From contig JAJRVM010000237.1 of assembly GCA_024277285.1 (NCBI GenBank), forward strand, positions 1-59,739: a stretch of DNA of 59,739 bases, read 5' to 3'. This document shows, one piece after another, positions 43,662 through 52,394 of this stretch (within the stretch, counting starts at the first letter, position 1; each line of letters begins with the position of its first letter). Source of the stretch: Planctomycetota bacterium (lineage in GTDB: Bacteria > Planctomycetota > Planctomycetia > Pirellulales > Pirellulaceae). Position numbers and translations under genes: made by a program. Below the pieces are notes generated by a model. That model was not told the origin of the DNA, searched no databases, and saw only the letters and a list, made by a program, of their open reading frames with translations.

Positions 43662-44491
43662 ATATCTAATGCGACCTCATAACAACAGCGCGTCACAGTC
43701 TGCAAGGGCAGGTGTTTGGCGCGATTGCTGACCGTCGGCCCGCTTGTTGGTTGCCTCGCGCGCGGGGGCGCGCGAGGCACTTTTGTCATGTCAAAGATCG
43801 GTGGGTGAATTGTAGCCGATCGGCGGGCAGCAGGCCAAGCGAAACCGGGCGAGCCCCCCCCCCTTCCTTGGCCATCTGCCACAGGTGGTGGCGAGCGATG
43901 TTCGCACACGCATCGTATTGGCCAGGCTCGGCTTGATGCGGCCTCGGCTCAAGCGGCAGCGTGGTGGGGAACGGCATGCTCGGCCGTTGGCTGGGTGTCT
44001 TTGACTACCCAGGGTTGCGCTTCGTGGCTTCGCCACTGCGCTGCACCCCGGGCTTTCATAGCGCGGCCCTTATCAGGGCCGCCCATTGCAGCACCGAATC
44101 GCTGGGCCTTTCGATGTTTGTTCATGACCGGTACCGGAGCCTTACGGCTCCGGCAAGGGCCGAAGCGGCACCTACCTCGCGACAGCCTAACCTGAGTTCC
44201 GTTCACCTTCGACGAACTTGCCCCTTGCCCTGCTCGAAACTCCTGTTTCGAGCAGGGGACTCACACCCCATTCCTGAATGCCTGGCATGAGCAGCCACGT
44301 CCGAGTTGCGCGCGACTGTGCTTCGGCATTGCGACGGCATCCGAAAACCACTCATTGCTGGTAGTCATGGCGAAAGCCGAACGACTATAATGGAACGAGA
44401 CCGCGCCATGGCTCCCGCTCCCTGCCAAGCTGCAACGACAGCTCCGCACATGCCATTACCGTTCTTCCAGCCACCACCACGAGCAGCATTC
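43662..44491. other. Repeat-rich region upstream of the large secreted protein gene
   Basis: No gene seen. It contains a strong hairpin (43752-43784), a run of about 11 C (43852-43863), the 21-bp block at 43921, an inverted CCCAGGGT/CCCGGG palindrome at about 44008-44050 and a GGAGCC-TTAC-GGCTCC hairpin near 44132. Confidence 0.55.
43752..43784 (+). terminator. Strong GC hairpin, possible terminator
   Basis: Perfect 12-bp arms TGCCTCGCGCGC/GCGCGCGAGGCA with loop GGGG, then C and TTTT. No gene ends just upstream on the plus strand, so it may be a remnant or a bidirectional element. Confidence 0.45.
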
Positions 44492-47296
44492 ATGCGAAAC
44501 TCCCACACACGCTTCACACTCGCCGCATTCACTCTGAGCGCCTTCGGCCTACTGCTCGCCCCCCTCCCCCTGACTGCGCAACAAGTGCGCGTGGAACTGA
44601 GTCCGAAGATGCTCACCAACGAGGCCGACGTGGGGGACCCGTCCGGATTAGTTGACGAACAGCGCGAAATCATCGGCCCGCCCGCCGGCAAGCCCGCCAC
44701 AACGTGGCAGTTGAACTCGAAGTATTGGAAACAGTTTCCTTTCAGCGCCTACTTGGACTTGGGCAAGCCAAAGCATCTCTCCAGCATCTGGATCTACGAC
44801 ACCAACGGCAAAGGGGACGTGGTGATCAGTGCCGGCAGCCCGGACCAATGGCAAGAGGTTGCCACGTACGATTGCGCCGCTTACCTCAAGTGGGCAGAAG
44901 TCAAGTTGGAGGTGACAACACGTTACTTGCGAATAACACGTCAGACGCCGGGCGCCAATTTCTCGGAAGTGGCCGTGTACGAATACACGGACGCGGCATA
45001 TCAAGCGCTGCGCAAGCGCCAAGCTGCGGCGGCGTTGCGGAAGGCAGAACATGAAGCGGCTCTCAAGCGAGCGCGTGAAGAGGCGCTGAAGCGCCCCCTC
45101 ATCGAATTGCCTCCCTATGGCACGCTGTCGTTAGTCGATGAGATTGACTGCGCGAAAGACCCTGGGAAGCGCATCTTCCAACAGGCGCCGGCGGCAACGA
45201 GCCACATCGAGACCGTCCTGGGGCGCGCCGCGCGCGTGCTATCGAAACAAGAGGGCGAAGCGTCGTTCTTCTCCTACCGTATCGGCAAGATGAAGCTATT
45301 GCGCCCTGGCGGCGTGTACGTGTTGACCGTCGACTATCCCGAAGACGCGCCGCGCAGCATGATCGTGATCAACACCGGAAACGAAACGTCGCGTGGGTTC
45401 CATACCGGCCCCACAGTGGGCGATGCGTTACATGCCAAGTATGTCAACAACCTGGCCGAATCAATTGACGTGCCGCTTTCCGGAAAATGGGAAACCTGGT
45501 CATTGCTGATCCGTTTGCACGACCGTTTCCCGGAACTTGGACTGCGTCGCGGTCCACAGCCGCGCACGTTGCTGCCAGAAGACGGATTCGACGTCACGAT
45601 CGCGCAGTTCTCGGCCAACAACATCCCGCTGTCCCGGGGAGCCGCCGTCAGTCACATTCGGCTGTACGAAGTGGTCAATCCCGAAAAACTGGCTCAACCT
45701 GTCACGCTGCCGCCCGAAGCACTCCCACACCGACGTCTCTTTTGGCGCGAAGAGATGGCAGACGGCATTATCGATCGCAAGTCCAAGCAGCCTGGAATCA
45801 CGAACCCAATCGACTGGTACCGCAACAAAGCCGAGTTGTTGCGGTTTTTGGGCATGAACACGTACAGCAAAGACTTGCTCGAATTCGGCGCCTGTCAGCA
45901 TTGGGACTCCCGTCCCCATGGTGGCCATGACTGGGTCTTTTTCGACGACACAACGAAGGATCTTTGGCCAGAAATCGTCCAACTGATGGGGCAATACGGA
46001 TTCGACATTCTGCCGTACTACGAATATTCGGGCGGCAAAGGCTACAAGGGATTGGGAAACCAGCGGCGCGCCAAGCCACTGACGCGCGATGACGCTTACA
46101 CACATATTACCTGGATCGAAGAAGCCAATGCGGACATCACCGATCCCGACACGCTTGACGACTTCGAGAAAATGCTCGACCTGACCGTGGTCCGTATGCG
46201 CAGCCAGGCTCGCTTCGCCGGCATTTGGATTCGACCTCGCAGCCAGATGCCGATCAGTTTTTCCGATCAGGCCCTGCAACGATTCGACCAAGACGTTCGC
46301 GTTGGAAAGACGACGACTCGGGAAGCGTTGAAGAACGACCAACAGCTGTACAAGCGCTACCTGCAGTGGTGGGGCGGACAACGCAAGCAGTTCCTCACAT
46401 CCGTGCGTGACTACTTGCGTAACAGCGGCATTGACGATCCCGTGGTGCTTTTCACGGGCTGCCCCAGCGAGCCAGGCGTGCCATTCCACTCATGGGATCC
46501 GACCATGGTGACGGACCGTCCCACGCTGTGGAAGCCCATTCTGCAACAGCCAGAACATGCGGCAGGCGACCGCGGAGCCATCACACCACTGAGCGTCCAA
46601 CAAGTCACCGACGAAGACATGTACTTGCAAGCACTCACTTCGCCCGGCTTGACTTGGGGTGACTGGGAGGTCCAGCATGCGCGACCGGCCGATGATCCGC
46701 TACGTTATCACGAGGTCACAGGTGTTTTGCTGACCCATGCATTCAACCGCAACTACACGGTCACGTCTCCCAGAACCTTTGACGCGTATCGCACGCCAAG
46801 CGGTTTGGCAATCGTGCGACATTACTCGCTGAACGAACACATGATATTCGATCAACACGACAAGGCAATCCTCGGCTACTTTGTTGCCGACATCGAACGG
46901 GCCGGACCGTACTGCATGATGGCGGAAGCACTCGCCATGGCCAACGGTGATCCGACCATGATCGGCTACCTGGTCGGCTGCAACTACGGCCGCGGCTTCC
47001 CTCAGTATGTACGCAACTTCAACGCCAACTTCCTGGCGCTACCGGCACTGCCAAGCAAGATTGTGCCGCGCGCCGCGAGCGACCCTAACGTCGTCGTACG
47101 CCGCATCGATACCGGCACACATGGAACCTGGATCGCTATCATCAACACGTCACTCACAGCGAAATCGAAGGTCACGATCACACTGCCCCCTGGCACCGCC
47201 CACGACGCCGTCACCGGCCAGGAACTGGTGACTACCGACGACGTATTGAACGTCGACATGTATCCATGCCAACTGCGGTCGCTACATGTGCAATAA
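44492..47296 (+). CDS. Large secreted protein: discoidin-like domain, coiled coil and TIM-barrel-like region
   Basis: A 934-residue exported protein. Signal peptide: FTLAAFTLSAFGLLLAPLPLTAQQ. Residues about 45-165 look like an F5/8 type C (galactose-binding) domain, with TTWQLNSKYWKQFPFSAYLDLGKPKHLSSIWIYD and TTRYLRITRQTPGANFSEVAVYEY. A charged helix follows (ALRKRQAAAALRKAEHEAALKRAREEALKR). A beta-rich part is next, then from about 450 a barrel-like region (LLRFLGMNTYS, YGFDILPYYEYSGGKGYKGLG, RFAGIWIRPRSQMPISFSD) and a C-terminal beta domain (WIAIINTSLTAKSKVTITLP). Probably a carbohydrate-active enzyme, but I cannot name a GH family or the catalytic residues. ATG 44492 is set by the signal peptide. 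Confidence 0.7.
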   Translation: MRNSHTRFTLAAFTLSAFGLLLAPLPLTAQQVRVELSPKMLTNEADVGDPSGLVDEQREIIGPPAGKPATTWQLNSKYWKQFPFSAYLDLGKPKHLSSIWIYDTNGKGDVVISAGSPDQWQEVATYDCAAYLKWAEVKLEVTTRYLRITRQTPGANFSEVAVYEYTDAAYQALRKRQAAAALRKAEHEAALKRAREEALKRPLIELPPYGTLSLVDEIDCAKDPGKRIFQQAPAATSHIETVLGRAARVLSKQEGEASFFSYRIGKMKLLRPGGVYVLTVDYPEDAPRSMIVINTGNETSRGFHTGPTVGDALHAKYVNNLAESIDVPLSGKWETWSLLIRLHDRFPELGLRRGPQPRTLLPEDGFDVTIAQFSANNIPLSRGAAVSHIRLYEVVNPEKLAQPVTLPPEALPHRRLFWREEMADGIIDRKSKQPGITNPIDWYRNKAELLRFLGMNTYSKDLLEFGACQHWDSRPHGGHDWVFFDDTTKDLWPEIVQLMGQYGFDILPYYEYSGGKGYKGLGNQRRAKPLTRDDAYTHITWIEEANADITDPDTLDDFEKMLDLTVVRMRSQARFAGIWIRPRSQMPISFSDQALQRFDQDVRVGKTTTREALKNDQQLYKRYLQWWGGQRKQFLTSVRDYLRNSGIDDPVVLFTGCPSEPGVPFHSWDPTMVTDRPTLWKPILQQPEHAAGDRGAITPLSVQQVTDEDMYLQALTSPGLTWGDWEVQHARPADDPLRYHEVTGVLLTHAFNRNYTVTSPRTFDAYRTPSGLAIVRHYSLNEHMIFDQHDKAILGYFVADIERAGPYCMMAEALAMANGDPTMIGYLVGCNYGRGFPQYVRNFNANFLALPALPSKIVPRAASDPNVVVRRIDTGTHGTWIAIINTSLTAKSKVTITLPPGTAHDAVTGQELVTTDDVLNVDMYPCQLRSLHVQ

Positions 47297-47309
47297 CTGA
47301 ACCGGCATT

Positions 47310-49268
47310 TCACCGCACTTGGTGGTATTGAATCGTCGGCCACATTTGAACGGTGCCGTGAATGTCACCAGTCACAATGGCTTGGCCGTCTGGCGCGAAC
47401 GCGACCGCTCCCGAGCCCGTGGGGTTGCGTGAAATGCTCAGCACATGGCGTCCGGACAAGGGTTCCCAAAGCGAGATGGCGGTGCGTGCGGTCGCGGTAA
47501 CGAGCCGATGGCCATCGGGCGAAAACGCCAGCGTGACCGGAAACCCGATGCCCAGATCGCCAAACGTTCTGACCAACGAGCCGCGTTTCGCGTTTCGCAA
47601 GTGAATGGTACCGTCGCCACGGCTGGTCGCCAACAGGCTGCCGTCCGGGCTAAATGCAACGTTCCAGATGCGACTCGCGAGCTTTCCCGTCTTGGTCCAC
47701 AACGCGGCACCCGAGTCGATGTCGAAAACGGTGACAATACCCCGGGCTCCGCCAGCCGCAATCCGCTTGCCATCGGGATGGAAAGCCACACTCCGAATCG
47801 ATGGCCCCATCATTCGAAAAGAGTGTCGCACCTGTCCCGTCACGACATCTCGCAATTCAATAACTCCACCCAGACCAGCCAGCGCCATCAGCGTGCCGTC
47901 CGGAGAATAGGCGACACAACGCAGTGGCTTGGCCCGGCCGGTAAAACACCGCATCAATGTACCATCTTTGGCCGCGTAGACGCGCAAATCGGGCGAGTCG
48001 GTGGCAATCGCCAACTCACAGCCATCGGAAGAAAAGGTTAGCGACCGAACCGCCTTACCCGAGTCGTCGATACTCCAGACGACTTCACCGGTCGCTCGCT
48101 CCCAGACTTTCACAACCCCGTTATTGAACCCAGCCGCCAGCAAATCGCCATCGGGGCTAACCGCCAGTGTCTGTACGGACGTGCTGCCCCCGGTGAATGC
48201 GATGCTCCCTTGCTCGGTCGTCACATCCCATATACAGACTTCGTTCCGGCCGACGCCCGCCGCCAGTTCCGTCCCATCAGGACTGAATACGAGGTCGTAG
48301 ACGGGGCGCCGGTGGCCCCTTAGCGTCAGTAAGGTCTGCCCGCGCTCAAGACCCCATACACAAATTGTGCCGTCTAACGCCTCGGCCGCGACACGTTGCC
48401 CAGTGGCATCGAAGACCACGCTGCTCTTTTCGCTCACCGGTCCGGCGATCGTCGCCAGCAGTTTGACAGTTGGATCGAGTTGCCAGATGCGTATGGCACG
48501 GCGCACCTCCCCGACCGCAAGCCGTTTACCATCAGGCGAATAGGCCAGGCTGCCCGTCGTGGCCTGGAAAGTGGGGATTTTCGTGACCAGTTCGTTCGTC
48601 TCGTAATCGTAAATCGACAGTTCCGCGTGTGCACCACGACGACTTGCCACGGCAAAATGATGCGTGGCGGGCGAGAACGCTACGGCACGGACGCGTCGTA
48701 CGGCGAAGCGTTTTTCACTCAGCAGCCTGCGCGAGGCGACATCCCACACTCGGAGATTGCTACCATCGTCAAACGAAGCGACCTTCGTCCCGTCGAGGCT
48801 GAATGTGCAGTACTGAACAGGTTGCGTTGCGCCGCGCAACACGTGAAGACGCAGCCCATTGACCGCGTCCCAAATGCGCACCGTGCCGTCGCGTCGGCCG
48901 GCCGACACAATCTTGGTGCCGGCGACGTTGTACTGAATCGCCAGCAGCGAGTCTGTGTGCCCCGTGAGCCGATGAATTCGCTGGTCAGTGCGAGTGTCCC
49001 AGATCTTCAAGAATGGCTCACTACCACCACTGGTCGCCAATCGCGCACCGTCGGGATGATACGCCAACACGCCACCGGCGTTATGCAATCGGCGCAGTGG
49101 CGCGCGCACGACCCGTTTCAAGAACCCCCATTCGAAATCACGGAACTCGGGGGGGCATTCGTCAAGAACCTCATTCGCCACGTACCCATCGTTGGCCAGC
49201 CATTTCTGTTGGGCAGCCCCAATACTGTTAAAATAAAGGTTGCGTTGTGCGTTGTTCAGAGCCGTCAT
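47310..49268 (-). CDS. WD40-repeat protein (separated C-terminal half of a kinase-WD40 protein)
   Basis: A 652-residue protein made of about 13 WD40 repeats (e.g. HRLTGHTDSLLAIQYNVAGTKIVSAGRRDGTVRIWD, TLRGHRRPVYDLVFSPDGTELAAG) after the leader NAQRNLYFNSIGAAQQKWLANDGYVANEVLDECPPEFRDFEWGFLKR. That leader is the segment that normally joins a kinase membrane helix to the WD40 propeller in planctomycete kinases. The frame continues upstream in phase (IGRWQT) to a TAG at 49289-49287 that ends the kinase gene. ATG 49268 may start an independent protein without a membrane anchor or signal, or the two frames were one protein. Confidence 0.85.
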   Translation of the reverse strand: MTALNNAQRNLYFNSIGAAQQKWLANDGYVANEVLDECPPEFRDFEWGFLKRVVRAPLRRLHNAGGVLAYHPDGARLATSGGSEPFLKIWDTRTDQRIHRLTGHTDSLLAIQYNVAGTKIVSAGRRDGTVRIWDAVNGLRLHVLRGATQPVQYCTFSLDGTKVASFDDGSNLRVWDVASRRLLSEKRFAVRRVRAVAFSPATHHFAVASRRGAHAELSIYDYETNELVTKIPTFQATTGSLAYSPDGKRLAVGEVRRAIRIWQLDPTVKLLATIAGPVSEKSSVVFDATGQRVAAEALDGTICVWGLERGQTLLTLRGHRRPVYDLVFSPDGTELAAGVGRNEVCIWDVTTEQGSIAFTGGSTSVQTLAVSPDGDLLAAGFNNGVVKVWERATGEVVWSIDDSGKAVRSLTFSSDGCELAIATDSPDLRVYAAKDGTLMRCFTGRAKPLRCVAYSPDGTLMALAGLGGVIELRDVVTGQVRHSFRMMGPSIRSVAFHPDGKRIAAGGARGIVTVFDIDSGAALWTKTGKLASRIWNVAFSPDGSLLATSRGDGTIHLRNAKRGSLVRTFGDLGIGFPVTLAFSPDGHRLVTATARTAISLWEPLSGRHVLSISRNPTGSGAVAFAPDGQAIVTGDIHGTVQMWPTIQYHQVR

Positions 49269-49286
49269 CGTCTGCCAACGCCCGAT

Positions 49287-50696
49287 CTAGAGTGCGGCAA
49301 TGGTACTGGCCAGCAGCACCACGGCAATCATCGAGACGGCTGCCAATGCCGGTCGGCGCCGCGTCCAGCGCCAAAAACGGCCCAGTTGCGTGACGGGGCG
49401 CGCGTGAATCGGTTTCCCGTCCAGAAACAGCCCCAGGTCGGTCGCTAGTTCCGTCGCACTCTGGTACCGTTGGCTCGCCTTTTTCTCCAGGCACTTGAGG
49501 CAAATGGTCTCCAAGTCACGTGGCAGACTCTCGTTGAGCGCCCGCGGCCGTAGCGGCGGCTCGACAAGGATCCGCGCAACGAGCACATGAATGTCGCCTT
49601 CAAACGGTGGCCGCCCGGTAAGCACCCGGTAGAGGATAACGCCAAGCGAGTAGATATCACTCCGCTGGTCAACCTCGGTGACACTGCCGCGCGCCTGTTC
49701 CGGTGACATGTAGACCGGAGTTCCAAAGATATGCCCTTCCACGGAAACGACCACATCGATCGCAGCGTGAATAGCCAAGCCGAAATCGGCGATGCGTGGG
49801 GTCCCGGCCCGATCGAGTAGAATATTGGACGGCTTGAGGTCACGATGTACGGCTCCCGCCCGGTGCGCGGCGTCAAGTGCCTCGGCAACAGCAAGACAAA
49901 GCCGCGCGGCCTCTCCCACCGAATACCGCTGCTGGCTCAGGAGCGTCTCGAGACTGCTTCCGTCCACCAACTCGTTGGCCATAAAGACCGTATTATCCTC
50001 GACCCCGATCTCGTAAACACTTACGATTCCTGGGTGGCGAATCTGCGCCAACACGCGGGCTTCATGGAGCAAGTTCTCAACGTGCCCCTCACGAAATCGC
50101 TCTTTGCGCGGCAGTTTCAAAGCCACCATGCGCTGCAGCACCGTGTCCCACGCTTTCCAAACCGTCCCGAAACTGCCTCCGCCGAGTCGTTCCAAGAGTT
50201 CGAAATGGGCGATGCGCGTGCCCGGCCCCGCCTCGTCATCGTCCGCCTCGTCCATGATCAGGCCGAATTGCCCACCACATTTGGAGCAGACCATCGTGCC
50301 GGCGCCAATCGGTTCGCTAACCGAACTCAATTCGTGACAAAACGGGCAGCGGATCTGGAGCCGAGAATCGAGAGTCGGAGCGTCGGTGCCAGGCATAGCT
50401 TCCGAGGGCGACGCGTCATCGCAATCGCTGCCTTGAACCAGTTCGATCCGCGCCGCCACACGCGCGAATTCTTCGTCAGAAAATGGCTGGTTGCCGTGGG
50501 CATCTCGCAATTGCCCGACAATCGAATCGTCGTCTTGGCCAAGTTCGTCCAGGATCCCCTGGCAATCACCGCAGCGCCCAATATGAGCGGCGATAGCATC
50601 CGTAGCCACGTTCGCCATCTTGCCCGTCGAGAAATCGGCCAGATCCTGCCGCGACGGGCAGTTTGACGGTCCAGCTGATTCCTCGTCTCGCTTCAT
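49287..50696 (-). CDS. Ser/Thr protein kinase with zinc-finger N-terminus and membrane helix
   Basis: A 469-residue Hanks-type kinase. N-terminus: an anti-sigma-like zinc finger (AAHIGRCGDCQGIL, about residues 36-49) and a C4 ribbon (CPFCHELSSVSEP...MVCSKCGG, about 130-160). Kinase domain: glycine loop LLERLGGGSFGTVWKAWD, Lys in MVALKLPRK, catalytic HRDLKPSNILLD, IADFGLAI and GTPVYMSPEQARG. A single membrane helix at the very end (PALAAVSMIAVVLLASTIAAL) runs into the TAG. The WD40 sensor half follows in the same frame six codons later. ATG 50696 is preceded by GAGGCGGAG. The kinase core is intact. Confidence 0.93.
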   Translation of the reverse strand: MKRDEESAGPSNCPSRQDLADFSTGKMANVATDAIAAHIGRCGDCQGILDELGQDDDSIVGQLRDAHGNQPFSDEEFARVAARIELVQGSDCDDASPSEAMPGTDAPTLDSRLQIRCPFCHELSSVSEPIGAGTMVCSKCGGQFGLIMDEADDDEAGPGTRIAHFELLERLGGGSFGTVWKAWDTVLQRMVALKLPRKERFREGHVENLLHEARVLAQIRHPGIVSVYEIGVEDNTVFMANELVDGSSLETLLSQQRYSVGEAARLCLAVAEALDAAHRAGAVHRDLKPSNILLDRAGTPRIADFGLAIHAAIDVVVSVEGHIFGTPVYMSPEQARGSVTEVDQRSDIYSLGVILYRVLTGRPPFEGDIHVLVARILVEPPLRPRALNESLPRDLETICLKCLEKKASQRYQSATELATDLGLFLDGKPIHARPVTQLGRFWRWTRRRPALAAVSMIAVVLLASTIAAL

Positions 50697-50989
50697 GGCT
50701 CCGCCTCGCAACCGACCCAATACTCCGTGCTACTAACGGCAAGCAACTTGTTCTCTCGCGCAGAATTCAGCGACCAACGGAAGCGGGGGGAGTGCTGGCC
50801 GAGCGGTAGCTCATCGTCGGTTGAGGGCCCTGCCGCCCAGGAGTCTCGCCAACACAAGCGTACGACTGCTGTGACAACGACCCGAGAGAGAATGAGAAGC
50901 CCCAAGACAACTCATCTAAGATAACGTGAGCGATGCCGCCGTGCCAGTATCGCAGCGTGGTTTCTTGGATCAATCTCTGACCAGTCACG

Positions 50990-52018
50990 TTAATACGCGT
51001 CGTCCACAATCCGCTCGCTCCCACGCCGCGTTGCCAATGCGCGCCACACCCTTAACGCGATCGTCTCTTGGATCGACTGTACCGAGCCATCGACAAGCAC
51101 CGCATTCACACTGCTGGCATGGTAACTGCGCGACGTGACAATCGCATAGGTCGGCGCGCCGGCCGAACCGTTCTTGCCTTCCTGCCACGAGTTGTAATCG
51201 ACATCCAACAGTTTCCCATTGATCGTCAAGGGAACCACCGTATTAGGAGTCAATGTGGCGGTAAAACCGCTGTGATGAACACGGCCATCAGGCCATTCGG
51301 TGTGCCCGGTCGATTTGAATTGAACACCCGTCGCGGCCACAGCCGCCGCAGCCGCCGCGTCGTTGGGGATTGCCGTGTTGGGCGGCCCGCCGTTGCGCAT
51401 GTAAGGCTGCCAAGCTTTCACCTCCGCCGCCAGCAGCGTGTGCGAAGTCCCATCCAGAAACGCAGCCAGACTCAAATGGCTATTTGGAAAAAAAGCCCCG
51501 TCGCCGCCGTGCCCCCGGCTCGGATCGAACACGAACCACGTGCCAAGATTGAACCCATAGCTGGTTGGGACCAGGCGGACTTTCCCTCTCCCAGGATCGC
51601 GAATCTCACGCGTTCCCGGATCACTTGGACACTGGTAAGCAGGCACGCCGATCCCGTCAATCGCCGCCTGGTAGTCCCAAGCTAAGTTGATATCCACGTT
51701 TTCATACAGATTGCCCTGCTCCAAGTACTGCAGAATTCGCCCATGCACACCCCACGAGCCGTTATTGCCCGTCTGCGTCACGCTCAGGTCTAACACGACA
51801 CTTGCCGGAATTCGGCCATAGGTGGACTCGTAGTTCAGTACGGCCAACCCCATCTGCTTCAAATTGTTCTTGCACTGCATGCGTCGCGCCGCCTCACGTG
51901 CGGCTTGCACCGCCGGCAGCAACAAGGCCACGAGGATCCCGATGATCGTGATGACCACTAACAGTTCGACCAGTGTGAACGCGGAGCGACGAGAGTGTCT
52001 GTGGACGGGGTGCGTCAT
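50990..52018 (-). CDS. DUF1559 prepilin-like protein
   Basis: A 342-residue protein with a type IV prepilin-like leader, [41 protein letters not shown] (residues about 8-50), cut between Ala/Ser and Phe in related pseudopilins, followed by the DUF1559 (SBP_bac_10) domain with [52 protein letters not shown] and the C-terminal [19 protein letters not shown]. The family occurs in dozens of copies per planctomycete genome; its function is not established. ATG 52018 places the leader correctly; the frame is open upstream without similarity. A 10-Ala tract ([13 protein letters not shown]) is present. Confidence 0.92.
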   Translation of the reverse strand: MTHPVHRHSRRSAFTLVELLVVITIIGILVALLLPAVQAAREAARRMQCKNNLKQMGLAVLNYESTYGRIPASVVLDLSVTQTGNNGSWGVHGRILQYLEQGNLYENVDINLAWDYQAAIDGIGVPAYQCPSDPGTREIRDPGRGKVRLVPTSYGFNLGTWFVFDPSRGHGGDGAFFPNSHLSLAAFLDGTSHTLLAAEVKAWQPYMRNGGPPNTAIPNDAAAAAAVAATGVQFKSTGHTEWPDGRVHHSGFTATLTPNTVVPLTINGKLLDVDYNSWQEGKNGSAGAPTYAIVTSRSYHASSVNAVLVDGSVQSIQETIALRVWRALATRRGSERIVDDAY

Positions 52019-52394
52019 GCATAAGAGCCTGTAAGAAAGGTTCCTGAAAACGAGCGGCTGAAGATCGCCGACGAAAACGTCGCGGCGTGCTCTTGTGAAA
52101 TGCAAATGGCATGCCAACGCCATAAACGAGCGAAAACTGCGGGAAAGAGGGTAGGCGGCATGCCCCGCAGGTCGAAAACATCGACAGGCGTGTCGAATAA
52201 ACCGACAGGCGATTCGTGCTACGAGAAAATAGATCGTCATTCGGAATTAGCCGTTCATTCATCATTGCGTATTTCGTCATTGAGCCCCCGGCATTCTCTC
52301 CCGACCGTGCTCGTCAGGCGGGCCACCGTGGCTTGGCGAGCCATGTCAAGCCGCGTATGATTACGGCTCGCGCGATCGTTTGGAGCAAATTCGC
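52019..52394. other. Divergent intergenic region
   Basis: No gene seen. An ATGACGAA-family copy (about 52246-52285, reverse) and GTCGAAAACATCGACAGGCG-type short repeats (about 52175-52215) lie here. Confidence 0.5.
52246..52285 (-). repeat. ATGACGAA-family dispersed repeat, copy 3
   Basis: Minus strand contains AATGACGAAATACGCAATGA. It is degenerate relative to copies 1 and 2. Confidence 0.6.

Noticed and set aside
45500..46489. 329-codon open frame antisense to the large secreted protein
   Set aside because: Shadow frame caused by high GC codon bias; no recognisable features.
48396..49448. 350-codon open frame antisense to the WD40 gene
   Set aside because: The opposite strand encodes regular WD40 repeats; this frame is a by-product.
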